A DNA stretch of 64,000 nt from Galeopsis tetrahit (taxonomy: Eukaryota; Streptophyta; Magnoliopsida; Lamiales; Lamiaceae). The notes under the pieces were generated by a model, which saw nothing but the letters and a program-made list of their open reading frames with translations, did no database searches and was not told where the DNA came from. The stretch spans positions 23,682,066 through 23,746,065 of the forward strand of contig OY776124.1 in the NCBI GenBank assembly GCA_963675135.1, in the 5' to 3' direction. The first letter of the stretch is position 1, and the number at the start of each line of letters is the position of its first letter. The position numbers were made by a program, and so were the translations under genes. Shown piece after piece: positions 10,122 through 24,456 of the stretch.

Positions 10122-13100
10122 ATGAAGTGTTTTGTAGGATTGCTTGGTGACCAAGCAAACTTTATGTTTTCTTTATTTTGCGGAAAATCACATTCGTTAG
10201 TGCTCAAAAACTCTATAGTTTTATCCCACTATAATGTGGACGTGCACTTTCTCCGATTCACTCTTCCTCTCTTTTTGAAAAGTTTCACTAATTGCAAAAG
10301 AGTTAACCATTACCAATTCACATTGGTTCTAGGGTTGTTGTTTTCTATAATAGTGCTATTTAACCTCTAATATACCAAAAAGAAGTGTTTTGTAGGATTG
10401 CTTGGTGACCAAGCAAACTTTATGTTTTCTTTATTTTGCGGAAAATCGCATTCGTTAGTGCTCAAAAATTCTATAGTTTTATCCCACTATAATGTGGACG
10501 TGCACTTTCTCCGATTCACTCATCCTCTCTTTTTGAAAAGTTTCACTAATTGCAAAATAGTTAACCATTACCAATTCACATTGGTTCTAGGGTTGTTGTT
10601 TTCTATAATAGTGCCATTTAACCTCTAAAATACCAAAATGAAGTGTTTTGTAGGATTGCTTGGTGACCAAGTAAACTTTATGTTTTCTTTATTTTGCGAA
10701 AAATCGCATTCGTTAGTGCTCAAAAACTCTATAGTTTAACCCACTATAATGTGGAAGTGCACTTTAATCGATTCACTCATTCTCTGTTTTTGAAAAGTTT
10801 CACTAAGTTCAAAAGAGTTAACCATTACCAATTCACATTGGTTCTAGGGTTGTTGTTTTCTATAACTCGTTTATAGTGCCATTTAACCTCTAATATACCA
10901 AAATGAAGTGTTTTGTAGGATTGCTTGGTGACCAAGCAAACTTTATGTTTTCTTTATTTTGCGGAAAATCACATTCGTTAGTGCTCAAAAACTCTATAGT
11001 TTTATCCCACTATAATGTGGACGTGCACTTTCTCCGATTCACTCTTCCTCTCTTTTTGAAAAGTTTCACTAATTGCAAAAGAGTTAACCATTACCAATTC
11101 ACATTGGTTCTAGGGTTGTTGTTTTCTATAATAGTGCTATTTAACCTCTAATATACCAAAAAGAAGTGTTTTGTAGGATTGCTTGGTGACCAAGCAAACT
11201 TTATGTTTTCTTTATTTTGCGGAAAATCGCATTCGTTAGTGCTCAAAAACTCTATAGTTTTATCCCACTATAATGTGGACGTGCACTTTCTCCGATTCAC
11301 TCATCCTCTCTTTTTGAAAAGTTTCACTAATTGCAAAAGAGTTAACCATTACCAATTCACATTGGTTCTAGGGTTGTTGTTTTCTATAATAGTGCCATTT
11401 AACCTCTAAAATACCAAAATGAAGTGTTTTGTAGGATTGCTTGGTGACCAAGTAAACTTTATGTTTTCTTTATTTTGCGAAAAATCGCATTCGTTAGTGC
11501 TCAAAAACTCTATAGTTTAACCCACTATAATGGGGAAGTGCACTTTCATCGATTCACTCATTCTCTGTTTTTGAAAAGTTTCACTAAGTTCAAAAGAGTT
11601 AACCATTACCAATTCACATTGGTTCTAGGGTTGTTGTTTTCTATAACTCGTTTATAGTGCCATTTAACCTCTAATATACCAAAATGAAGTGTTTTGTAGG
11701 ATTGCTTGGTGACCAAGCAAACTTTATGTTTTCTTTATTTTGCGGAAAATCACATTCGTTAGTGCTCAAAAACTCTATAGTTTTATCCCACTATAATGTG
11801 GACGTGCACTTTCTCCGATTCACTCATCCTCTCTTTTTGAAAAGTTTCACTTATTGCAAAAGAGTTAACCATTACCAATTCACATTGGTTCTAGGGTTGT
11901 TGTTTTCTATAATAGTGCCATTTAACCTCTAAAATACCAAAATGAAGTGTTTTGTAGGATTGCTTGGTGACCAAGCAAACTTTATGTTTTCTCTATTTTG
12001 CGAAAAATCACATTCGTCAGTGCTCAAAAACTCTATAGTTTAACCCACTATAATGTGGAAGTGCACTTTAATCGATTCACTCATTCTCTGTTTTTGAAAA
12101 GTTTCACTAAGTTCAAAAGAGTTAACCATTACCAATTCACATTGGTTCTAGGGTTGTTGTTTTCTATAACTCGTTTATAGTGCCATTTAACCTCTAATAT
12201 ACCAAAATGAAGTGTTTTGTAGGATTGCTTGGTGACCAAGCAAACTTTATGTTTTCTTTATTTTGCGGAAAATCACATTCGTTAGTGCTCAAAAACTCTA
12301 TAGTTTTATCCCACTATAATGTGGACGTGCACTTTCTCCGATTCACTCATCCTCTCTTTTTGAAAAGTTTCACTTATTGCAAAAGAGTTAACCATTACCA
12401 ATTCACATTGGTTCTAGGGTTGTTGTTTTCTATAATAGTGCCATTTAACCTCTAAAATACCAAAATGAAGTGTTTTGTAGGATTGCTTGGTGACCAAGCA
12501 AACTTTATGTTTTCTCTATTTTGCGAAAAATCACATTCGTCAGTGCTCAAAAACTCTATAGTTTAACCCACTATAATGTGGAAGTGCACTTTAATCGATT
12601 CACTCATTCTCTGTTTTTGAAAAGTTTCACTAAGTTCAAAAGAGTTAACCATTACCAATTCACATTGGTTCTAGGGTTGTTGTTTTCTATAACTCGTTTA
12701 TAGTGCCATTTAACCTCTAATATACCAAAATGAAGTGTTTTGTAGGATTGCTTGGTGACCAAGCAAACTTTATGTTTTCTTTATTTTGCGGAAAATCACA
12801 TTCGTTAGTGCTCAAAAACTCTATAGTTTTATCCCACTATAATGTGGACGTGCACTTTCTCCGATTCACTCTTCCTCTCTTTTTGAAAAGTTTCACTAAT
12901 TGCAAAAGAGTTAACCATTACCAATTCACATTGGTTCTAGGGTTGTTGTTTTCTATAATAGTGCTATTTAACCTCTAATATACCAAAAAGAAGTGTTTTG
13001 TAGGATTGCTTGGTGACCAAGCAAACTTTATGTTTTCTTTATTTTGCGGAAAATCGCATTCGTTAGTGCTCAAAAATTCTATAGTTTTATCCCACTATAA

Positions 13101-15334
13101 TGTGGACGTGCACTTTCTCCGATTCACTCATCCTCTCTTTTTGAAAAGTTTCACTAATTGCAAAATAGTTAACCATTACCAATTCACATTGGTTCTAGGG
13201 TTGTTGTTTTCTATAATAGTGCCATTTAACCTCTAAAATACCAAAATGAAGTGTTTTGTAGGATTGCTTGGTGACCAAGTAAACTTTATGTTTTCTTTAT
13301 TTAGCGAAAAATCGCATTCGTTAGTGCTCAAAAACTCTATAGTTTAACCCACTATAATGTGGAAGTGCACTTTAATCGATTCACTCATTCTCTGTTTTTG
13401 AAAAGTTTCACTAAGTTCAAAAGAGTTAACCATTACCAATTCACATTGGTTCTAGGGTTGTTGTTTTCTATAACTCGTTTATAGTGCCATTTAACCTCTA
13501 ATATACCAAAATGAAGTGTTTTGTAGGATTGCTTGGTGACCAAGCAAACTTTATGTTTTCTTTATTTTGCGGAAAATCACATTCGTTAGTGCTCAAAAAC
13601 TCTATAGTTTTATCCCACTATAATGTGGACGTGCACTTTCTCCGATTCACTCTTCCTCTCTTTTTGAAAAGTTTCACTAATTGCAAAAGAGTTAACCATT
13701 ACCAATTCACATTGGTTCTAGGGTTGTTGTTTTCTATAATAGTGCTATTTAACCTCTAATATACCAAAAAGAAGTGTTTTGTAGGATTGCTTGGTGACCA
13801 AGCAAACTTTATGTTTTCTTTATTTTGCGGAAAATCGCATTCGTTAGTGCTCAAAAACTCTATAGTTTTATCCCACTATAATGTGGACGTGCACTTTCTC
13901 CGATTCACTCATCCTCTCTTTTTGAAAAGTTTCACTAATTGCAAAAGAGTTAACCATTACCAATTCACATTGGTTCTAGGGTTGTTGTTTTCTATAATAG
14001 TGCCATTTAACCTCTAAAATACCAAAATGAAGTGTTTTGTAGGATTGCTTGGTGACCAAGTAAACTTTATGTTTTCTTTATTTTGCGAAAAATCGCATTC
14101 GTTAGTGCTCAAAAACTCTATAGTTTAACCCACTATAATGGGGAAGTGCACTTTCATCGATTCACTCATTCTCTGTTTTTGAAAAGTTTCACTAAGTTCA
14201 AAAGAGTTAACCATTACCAATTCACATTGGTTCTAGGGTTGTTGTTTTCTATAACTCGTTTATAGTGCCATTTAACCTCTAATATACTAAAATGAAGTGT
14301 TTTGTAGGATTGCTTGGTGACCAAGCAAACTTTATGTTTTCTTTATTTTGCGGAAAATCACATTCGTTAGTGCTCAAAAACTCTATAGTTTTATCCCACT
14401 ATAATGTGGACGTGCACTTTCTCCGATTCACTCATCCTCTCTTTTTGAAAAGTTTCACTTATTGCAAAAGAGTTAACCATTACCAATTCACATTGGTTCT
14501 AGGGTTGTTGTTTTCTATAATAGTGCCATTTAACCTCTAAAATACCAAAATGAAGTGTTTTGTAGGATTGCTTGGTGACCAAGCAAACTTTATGTTTTCT
14601 CTATTTTGCGAAAAATGACATTCGTCAGTGCTCAAAAACTCTATTTAACCCACTATAATGTGGAAGTGCACTTTCATCGATTCACTCATTCTCTGTTTTT
14701 GAAAAGTTTCACTAAGTTCAAAAGAGTTAACCATTACCAATTCACATTGGTTCTAGGGTTGTTGTTTTCTATAACTCGTTTATAGTGCCATTTAACCTCT
14801 AATATACCAAAATGAAGTGTTTTGTAGGATTGCTTGGTGACCAAGCAAACTTTATGTTTTCTTTATTTTGCGGAAAATCACATTCGTTAGTGCTCAAAAA
14901 CTCTATAGTTTTATCCCACTATAATGTGGACGTGCACTTTCTCCGATTCACTCATCCTCTCTTTTTGAAAAGTTTCACTTATTGCAAAAGAGTTAACCAT
15001 TACCAATTCACATTGGTTCTAGGGTTGTTGTTTTCTATAATAGTGCCATTTAACCTCTAAAATACCAAAATGAAGTGTTTTGTAGGATTGCTTGGTGACC
15101 AAGCAAACTTTATGTTTTCTCTATTTTGCGAAAAATCACATTCGTCAGTGCTAAAAAACTCTATAGTTTAACCCACTATAATGTGGAAGTGCACTTTAAT
15201 CGATTCACTCATTCTCTGTTTTTGAAAAGTTTCACTAAGTTCAAAAGAGTTAACCATTACCAATTCACATTGGTTCTAGGGTTGTTGTTTTCTATAACTC
15301 GTTTATAGTGCCATTTAACCTCTAATATACCAAA
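10122..15334 (+). repeat. 5,213-bp 20-monomer HOR, copy I
   Basis: Unit order: trimer, trimer, dimer, dimer, trimer, trimer, 520-bp dimer, dimer. Starts are 10122, 10903, 11684, 12207, 12730, 13511, 14292 and 14812. Private markers recur exactly 5,213 bp later: ATGGGG in the long units at 11419 and 14027, TTTAGCG at 13301, TACTAAAATG just before 14292, the three-base deletion plus AAATGACATTC in the unit at 14550, and GTGCTAAAAAAC in the unit at 15070. Confidence 0.93.
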
Positions 15335-18300
15335 ATGAAGTGTTTTGTAGGATTGCTTGGTGACCAAGCAAACTTTATGTTTTCTTTATTTTGCGGAAAA
15401 TCACATTCGTTAGTGCTCAAAAACTCTATAGTTTTATCCCACTATAATGTGGACGTGCACTTTCTCCGATTCACTCTTCCTCTCTTTTTGAAAAGTTTCA
15501 CTAATTGCAAAAGAGTTAACCATTACCAATTCACATTGGTTCTAGGGTTGTTGTTTTCTATAATAGTGCTATTTAACCTCTAATATACCAAAAAGAAGTG
15601 TTTTGTAGGATTGCTTGGTGACCAAGCAAACTTTATGTTTTCTTTATTTTGCGGAAAATCGCATTCGTTAGTGCTCAAAAATTCTATAGTTTTATCCCAC
15701 TATAATGTGGACGTGCACTTTCTCCGATTCACTCATCCTCTCTTTTTGAAAAGTTTCACTAATTGCAAAATAGTTAACCATTACCAATTCACATTGGTTC
15801 TAGGGTTGTTGTTTTCTATAATAGTGCCATTTAACCTCTAAAATACCAAAATGAAGTGTTTTGTAGGATTGCTTGGTGACCAAGTAAACTTTATGTTTTC
15901 TTTATTTTGCGAAAAATCGCATTCGTTAGTGCTCAAAAACTCTATAGTTTAACCCACTATAATGTGGAAGTGCACTTTAATCGATTCACTCATTCTCTGT
16001 TTTTGAAAAGTTTCACTAAGTTCAAAAGAGTTAACCATTACCAATTCACATTGGTTCTAGGGTTGTTGTTTTCTATAACTCGTTTATAGTGCCATTTAAC
16101 CTCTAATATACCAAAATGAAGTGTTTTGTAGGATTGCTTGGTGACCAAGCAAACTTTATGTTTTCTTTATTTTGCGGAAAATCACATTCGTTAGTGCTCA
16201 AAAACTCTATAGTTTTATCCCACTATAATGTGGACGTGCACTTTCTCCGATTCACTCTTCCTCTCTTTTTGAAAAGTTTCACTAATTGCAAAAGAGTTAA
16301 CCATTACCAATTCACATTGGTTCTAGGGTTGTTGTTTTCTATAATAGTGCTATTTAACCTCTAATATACCAAAAAGAAGTGTTTTGTAGGATTGCTTGGT
16401 GACCAAGCAAACTTTATGTTTTCTTTATTTTGCGGAAAATCGCATTCGTTAGTGCTCAAAAACTCTATAGTTTTATCCCACTATAATGTGGACGTGCACT
16501 TTCTCCGATTCACTCATCCTCTCTTTTTGAAAAGTTTCACTAATTGCAAAAGAGTTAACCATTACCAATTCACATTGGTTCTAGGGTTGTTGTTTTCTAT
16601 AATAGTGCCATTTAACCTCTAAAATACCAAAATGAAGTGTTTTGTAGGATTGCTTGGTGACCAAGTAAACTTTATGTTTTCTTTATTTTGCGAAAAATCG
16701 CATTCGTTAGTGCTCAAAAACTCTATAGTTTAACCCACTATAATGGGGAAGTGCACTTTCATCGATTCACTCATTCTCTGTTTTTGAAAAGTTTCACTAA
16801 GTTCAAAAGAGTTAACCATTACCAATTCACATTGGTTCTAGGGTTGTTGTTTTCTATAACTCGTTTATAGTGCCATTTAACCTCTAATATACCAAAATGA
16901 AGTGTTTTGTAGGATTGCTTGGTGACCAAGCAAACTTTATGTTTTCTTTATTTTGCGGAAAATCACATTCGTTAGTGCTCAAAAACTCTATAGTTTTATC
17001 CCACTATAATGTGGACGTGCACTTTCTCCGATTCACTCATCCTCTCTTTTTGAAAAGTTTCACTTATTGCAAAAGAGTTAACCATTACCAATTCACATTG
17101 GTTCTAGGGTTGTTGTTTTCTATAATAGTGCCATTTAACCTCTAAAATACCAAAATGAAGTGTTTTGTAGGATTGCTTGGTGACCAAGCAAACTTTATGT
17201 TTTCTCTATTTTGCGAAAAATCACATTCGTCAGTGCTCAAAAACTCTATAGTTTAACCCACTATAATGTGGAAGTGCACTTTAATCGATTCACTCATTCT
17301 CTGTTTTTGAAAAGTTTCACTAAGTTCAAAAGAGTTAACCATTACCAATTCACATTGGTTCTAGGGTTGTTGTTTTCTATAACTCGTTTATAGTGCCATT
17401 TAACCTCTAATATACCAAAATGAAGTGTTTTGTAGGATTGCTTGGTGACCAAGCAAACTTTATGTTTTCTTTATTTTGCGGAAAATCACATTCGTTAGTG
17501 CTCAAAAACTCTATAGTTTTATCCCACTATAATGTGGACGTGCACTTTCTCCGATTCACTCATCCTCTCTTTTTGAAAAGTTTCACTTATTGCAAAAGAG
17601 TTAACCATTACCAATTCACATTGGTTCTAGGGTTGTTGTTTTCTATAATAGTGCCATTTAACCTCTAAAATACCAAAATGAAGTGTTTTGTAGGATTGCT
17701 TGGTGACCAAGCAAACTTTATGTTTTCTCTATTTTGCGAAAAATCACATTCGTCAGTGCTCAAAAACTCTATAGTTTAACCCACTATAATGTGGAAGTGC
17801 ACTTTAATCGATTCACTCATTCTCTGTTTTTGAAAAGTTTCACTAAGTTCAAAAGAGTTAACCATTACCAATTCACATTGGTTCTAGGGTTGTTGTTTTC
17901 TATAACTCGTTTATAGTGCCATTTAACCTCTAATATACCAAAATGAAGTGTTTTGTAGGATTGCTTGGTGACCAAGCAAACTTTATGTTTTCTTTATTTT
18001 GCGGAAAATCACATTCGTTAGTGCTCAAAAACTCTATAGTTTTATCCCACTATAATGTGGACGTGCACTTTCTCCGATTCACTCTTCCTCTCTTTTTGAA
18101 AAGTTTCACTAATTGCAAAAGAGTTAACCATTACCAATTCACATTGGTTCTAGGGTTGTTGTTTTCTATAATAGTGCTATTTAACCTCTAATATACCAAA
18201 AAGAAGTGTTTTGTAGGATTGCTTGGTGACCAAGCAAACTTTATGTTTTCTTTATTTTGCGGAAAATCGCATTCGTTAGTGCTCAAAAATTCTATAGTTT

Positions 18301-20547
18301 TATCCCACTATAATGTGGACGTGCACTTTCTCCGATTCACTCATCCTCTCTTTTTGAAAAGTTTCACTAATTGCAAAATAGTTAACCATTACCAATTCAC
18401 ATTGGTTCTAGGGTTGTTGTTTTCTATAATAGTGCCATTTAACCTCTAAAATACCAAAATGAAGTGTTTTGTAGGATTGCTTGGTGACCAAGTAAACTTT
18501 ATGTTTTCTTTATTTAGCGAAAAATCGCATTCGTTAGTGCTCAAAAACTCTATAGTTTAACCCACTATAATGTGGAAGTGCACTTTAATCGATTCACTCA
18601 TTCTCTGTTTTTGAAAAGTTTCACTAAGTTCAAAAGAGTTAACCATTACCAATTCACATTGGTTCTAGGGTTGTTGTTTTCTATAACTCGTTTATAGTGC
18701 CATTTAACCTCTAATATACCAAAATGAAGTGTTTTGTAGGATTGCTTGGTGACCAAGCAAACTTTATGTTTTCTTTATTTTGCGGAAAATCACATTCGTT
18801 AGTGCTCAAAAACTCTATAGTTTTATCCCACTATAATGTGGACGTGCACTTTCTCCGATTCACTCTTCCTCTCTTTTTGAAAAGTTTCACTAATTGCAAA
18901 AGAGTTAACCATTACCAATTCACATTGGTTCTAGGGTTGTTGTTTTCTATAATAGTGCTATTTAACCTCTAATATACCAAAAAGAAGTGTTTTGTAGGAT
19001 TGCTTGGTGACCAAGCAAACTTTATGTTTTCTTTATTTTGCGGAAAATCGCATTCGTTAGTGCTCAAAAACTCTATAGTTTTATCCCACTATAATGTGGA
19101 CGTGCACTTTCTCCGATTCACTCATCCTCTCTTTTTGAAAAGTTTCACTAATTGCAAAAGAGTTAACCATTACCAATTCACATTGGTTCTAGGGTTGTTG
19201 TTTTCTATAATAGTGCCATTTAACCTCTAAAATACCAAAATGAAGTGTTTTGTAGGATTGCTTGGTGACCAAGTAAACTTTATGTTTTCTTTATTTTGCG
19301 AAAAATCGCATTCGTTAGTGCTCAAAAACTCTATAGTTTAACCCACTATAATGGGGAAGTGCACTTTCATCGATTCACTCATTCTCTGTTTTTGAAAAGT
19401 TTCACTAAGTTCAAAAGAGTTAACCATTACCAATTCACATTGGTTCTAGGGTTGTTGTTTTCTATAACTCGTTTATAGTGCCATTTAACCTCTAATATAC
19501 TAAAATGAAGTGTTTTGTAGGATTGCTTGGTGACCAAGCAAACTTTATGTTTTCTTTATTTTGCGGAAAATCACATTCGTTAGTGCTCAAAAACTCTATA
19601 GTTTTATCCCACTATAATGTGGACGTGCACTTTCTCCGATTCACTCATCCTCTCTTTTTGAAAAGTTTCACTTATTGCAAAAGAGTTAACCATTACCAAT
19701 TCACATTGGTTCTAGGGTTGTTGTTTTCTATAATAGTGCCATTTAACCTCTAAAATACCAAAATGAAGTGTTTTGTAGGATTGCTTGGTGACCAAGCAAA
19801 CTTTATGTTTTCTCTATTTTGCGAAAAATGACATTCGTCAGTGCTCAAAAACTCTATTTAACCCACTATAATGTGGAAGTGCACTTTCATCGATTCACTC
19901 ATTCTCTGTTTTTGAAAAGTTTCACTAAGTTCAAAAGAGTTAACCATTACCAATTCACATTGGTTCTAGGGTTGTTGTTTTCTATAACTCGTTTATAGTG
20001 CCATTTAACCTCTAATATACCAAAATGAAGTGTTTTGTAGGATTGCTTGGTGACCAAGCAAACTTTATGTTTTCTTTATTTTGCGGAAAATCACATTCGT
20101 TAGTGCTCAAAAACTCTATAGTTTTATCCCACTATAATGTGGACGTGCACTTTCTCCGATTCACTCATCCTCTCTTTTTGAAAAGTTTCACTTATTGCAA
20201 AAGAGTTAACCATTACCAATTCACATTGGTTCTAGGGTTGTTGTTTTCTATAATAGTGCCATTTAACCTCTAAAATACCAAAATGAAGTGTTTTGTAGGA
20301 TTGCTTGGTGACCAAGCAAACTTTATGTTTTCTCTATTTTGCGAAAAATCACATTCGTCAGTGCTAAAAAACTCTATAGTTTAACCCACTATAATGTGGA
20401 AGTGCACTTTAATCGATTCACTCATTCTCTGTTTTTGAAAAGTTTCACTAAGTTCAAAAGAGTTAACCATTACCAATTCACATTGGTTCTAGGGTTGTTG
20501 TTTTCTATAACTCGTTTATAGTGCCATTTAACCTCTAATATACCAAA
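15335..20547 (+). repeat. 5,213-bp 20-monomer HOR, copy II
   Basis: Same unit order as copy I, with starts 15335, 16116, 16897, 17420, 17943, 18724, 19505 and 20025. All the marker variants listed for copy I are present at +5,213 bp (TTTAGCG at 18514, for example). I noticed no difference in the stretches I compared, which suggests a very recent duplication or an assembly repeat error. Confidence 0.93.
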
Positions 20548-20805
20548 ATGAAGTGTTTTGTAGGATTGCTTGGTGACCAAGCAAACTTTATGTTTTCTTT
20601 ATTTTGCGGAAAATCACATTCGTTAGTGCTCAAAAACTCTATAGTTTTATCCCACTATAATGTGGACGTGCACTTTCTCCGATTCACTCATCCTCTCTTT
20701 TTGAAAAGTTTCACTAATTGCAAAATAGTTAACCATTACCAATTCACATTGGTTCTAGGGTTGTTGTTTTCTATAATAGTGCCATTTAACCTCTAAAATA
20801 CCAAA
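20548..20805 (+). repeat. Hybrid short monomer (A1 5' half, A2 3' half)
   Basis: Starts as A1 (ATG start, CACATTCG, AAAAACTC) and ends as A2 (CTCATCCTC, GCAAAATAG, GTGCCATTT, CTAAAATACC). The switch lies in the shared stretch between about 20638 and 20688. The result is a 258-bp unit replacing two, which is what an unequal exchange between adjacent A1 and A2 monomers would give. Confidence 0.88.
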
Positions 20806-23800
20806 ATGAAGTGTTTTGTAGGATTGCTTGGTGACCAAGTAAACTTTATGTTTTCTTTATTTTGCGAAAAATCGCATTCGTTAGTGCTCAAAAACTCTAT
20901 AGTTTAACCCACTATAATGTGGAAGTGCACTTTAATCGATTCACTCATTCTCTGTTTTTGAAAAGTTTCACTAAGTTCAAAAGAGTTAACCATTACCAAT
21001 TCACATTGGTTCTAGGGTTGTTGTTTTCTATAACTCGTTTATAGTGCCATTTAACCTCTAATATACCAAAATGAAGTGTTTTGTAGGATTGCTTGGTGAC
21101 CAAGCAAACTTTATGTTTTCTTTATTTTGCGGAAAATCACATTCGTTAGTGCTCAAAAACTCTATAGTTTTATCCCACTATAATGTGGACGTGCACTTTC
21201 TCCGATTCACTCTTCCTCTCTTTTTGAAAAGTTTCACTAATTGCAAAAGAGTTAACCATTACCAATTCACATTGGTTCTAGGGTTGTTGTTTTCTATAAT
21301 AGTGCTATTTAACCTCTAATATACCAAAATGAAGTGTTTTGTAGGATTGCTTGGTGACCAAGCAAACTTTATGTTTTCTTTATTTTGCGGAAAATCACAT
21401 TCGTTAGTGCTCAAAAACTCTATAGTTTTATCCCACTATAATGTGGACGTGCACTTTCTCCGATTCACTCATCCTCTCTTTTTGAAAAGTTTCACTTATT
21501 GCAAAAGAGTTAACCATTACCAATTCACATTGGTTCTAGGGTTGTTGTTTTCTATAATAGTGCCATTTAACCTCTAAAATACCAAAATGAAGTGTTTTGT
21601 AGGATTGCTTGGTGACCAAGCAAACTTTATGTTTTCTCTATTTTGCGAAAAATCACATTCGTCAGTGCTCAAAAACTCTATAGTTTAACCCACTATAATG
21701 TGGAAGTGCACTTTAATCGATTCACTCATTCTCTGTTTTTGAAAAGTTTCACTAAGTTCAAAAGAGTTAACCATTACCAATTCACATTGGTTCTAGGGTT
21801 GTTGTTTTCTATAACTCGTTTATAGTGCCATTTAACCTCTAATATACCAAAATGAAGTGTTTTGTAGGATTGCTTGGTGACCAAGCAAACTTTATGTTTT
21901 CTTTATTTTGCGGAAAATCACATTCGTTAGTGCTCAAAAACTCTATAGTTTTATCCCACTATAATGTGGACGTGCACTTTCTCCGATTCACTCTTCCTCT
22001 CTTTTTGAAAAGTTTCACTAATTGCAAAAGAGTTAACCATTACCAATTCACATTGGTTCTAGGGTTGTTGTTTTCTATAATAGTGCTATTTAACCTCTAA
22101 TATACCAAAAAGAAGTGTTTTGTAGGATTGCTTGGTGACCAAGCAAACTTTATGTTTTCTTTATTTTGCGGAAAATCGCATTCGTTAGTGCTCAAAAATT
22201 CTATAGTTTTATCCCACTATAATGTGGACGTGCACTTTCTCCGATTCACTCATCCTCTCTTTTTGAAAAGTTTCACTAATTGCAAAATAGTTAACCATTA
22301 CCAATTCACATTGGTTCTAGGGTTGTTGTTTTCTATAATAGTGCCATTTAACCTCTAAAATACCAAAATGAAGTGTTTTGTAGGATTGCTTGGTGACCAA
22401 GTAAACTTTATGTTTTCTTTATTTTGCGAAAAATCGCATTCGTTAGTGCTCAAAAACTCTATAGTTTAACCCACTATAATGTGGAAGTGCACTTTAATCG
22501 ATTCACTCATTCTCTGTTTTTGAAAAGTTTCACTAAGTTCAAAAGAGTTAACCATTACCAATTCACATTGGTTCTAGGGTTGTTGTTTTCTATAACTCGT
22601 TTATAGTGCCATTTAACCTCTAATATACCAAAATGAAGTGTTTTGTAGGATTGCTTGGTGACCAAGCAAACTTTATGTTTTCTTTATTTTGCGGAAAATC
22701 ACATTCGTTAGTGCTCAAAAACTCTATAGTTTTATCCCACTATAATGTGGACGTGCACTTTCTCCGATTCACTCTTCCTCTCTTTTTGAAAAGTTTCACT
22801 AATTGCAAAAGAGTTAACCATTACCAATTCACATTGGTTCTAGGGTTGTTGTTTTCTATAATAGTGCTATTTAACCTCTAATATACCAAAAAGAAGTGTT
22901 TTGTAGGATTGCTTGGTGACCAAGCAAACTTTATGTTTTCTTTATTTTGCGGAAAATCGCATTCGTTAGTGCTCAAAAACTCTATAGTTTTATCCCACTA
23001 TAATGTGGACGTGCACTTTCTCCGATTCACTCATCCTCTCTTTTTGAAAAGTTTCACTAATTGCAAAAGAGTTAACCATTACCAATTCACATTGGTTCTA
23101 GGGTTGTTGTTTTCTATAATAGTGCCATTTAACCTCTAAAATACCAAAATGAAGTGTTTTGTAGGATTGCTTGGTGACCAAGTAAACTTTATGTTTTCTT
23201 TATTTTGCGAAAAATCGCATTCGTTAGTGCTCAAAAACTCTATAGTTTAACCCACTATAATGGGGAAGTGCACTTTCATCGATTCACTCATTCTCTGTTT
23301 TTGAAAAGTTTCACTAAGTTCAAAAGAGTTAACCATTACCAATTCACATTGGTTCTAGGGTTGTTGTTTTCTATAACTCGTTTATAGTGCCATTTAACCT
23401 CTAATATACTAAAATGAAGTGTTTTGTAGGATTGCTTGGTGACCAAGCAAACTTTATGTTTTCTTTATTTTGCGGAAAATCACATTCGTTAGTGCTCAAA
23501 AACTCTATAGTTTTATCCCACTATAATGTGGACGTGCACTTTCTCCGATTCACTCATCCTCTCTTTTTGAAAAGTTTCACTTATTGCAAAAGAGTTAACC
23601 ATTACCAATTCACATTGGTTCTAGGGTTGTTGTTTTCTATAATAGTGCCATTTAACCTCTAAAATACCAAAATGAAGTGTTTTGTAGGATTGCTTGGTGA
23701 CCAAGCAAACTTTATGTTTTCTCTATTTTGCGAAAAATGACATTCGTCAGTGCTCAAAAACTCTATTTAACCCACTATAATGTGGAAGTGCACTTTCATC

Positions 23801-24456
23801 GATTCACTCATTCTCTGTTTTTGAAAAGTTTCACTAAGTTCAAAAGAGTTAACCATTACCAATTCACATTGGTTCTAGGGTTGTTGTTTTCTATAACTCG
23901 TTTATAGTGCCATTTAACCTCTAATATACCAAAATGAAGTGTTTTGTAGGATTGCTTGGTGACCAAGCAAACTTTATGTTTTCTTTATTTTGCGGAAAAT
24001 CACATTCGTTAGTGCTCAAAAACTCTATAGTTTTATCCCACTATAATGTGGACGTGCACTTTCTCCGATTCACTCATCCTCTCTTTTTGAAAAGTTTCAC
24101 TTATTGCAAAAGAGTTAACCATTACCAATTCACATTGGTTCTAGGGTTGTTGTTTTCTATAATAGTGCCATTTAACCTCTAAAATACCAAAATGAAGTGT
24201 TTTGTAGGATTGCTTGGTGACCAAGCAAACTTTATGTTTTCTCTATTTTGCGAAAAATCACATTCGTCAGTGCTAAAAAACTCTATAGTTTAACCCACTA
24301 TAATGTGGAAGTGCACTTTAATCGATTCACTCATTCTCTGTTTTTGAAAAGTTTCACTAAGTTCAAAAGAGTTAACCATTACCAATTCACATTGGTTCTA
24401 GGGTTGTTGTTTTCTATAACTCGTTTATAGTGCCATTTAACCTCTAATATACCAAA
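20548..24456 (+). repeat. Shortened third HOR copy (3,909 bp, 15 monomers)
   Basis: Continues the 20-mer pattern but lacks 1,304 bp. The first trimer is reduced to a dimer by a hybrid monomer at 20548. The second trimer keeps only its A1 unit (21071). Only one of the two following dimers remains (21329). The rest matches: trimers at 21852 and 22633, 520-bp dimer at 23414, dimer at 23934, with the ATGGGG, TACTAAAATG and AAATGACATTC markers. The TTTAGCG marker is absent. Confidence 0.9.
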
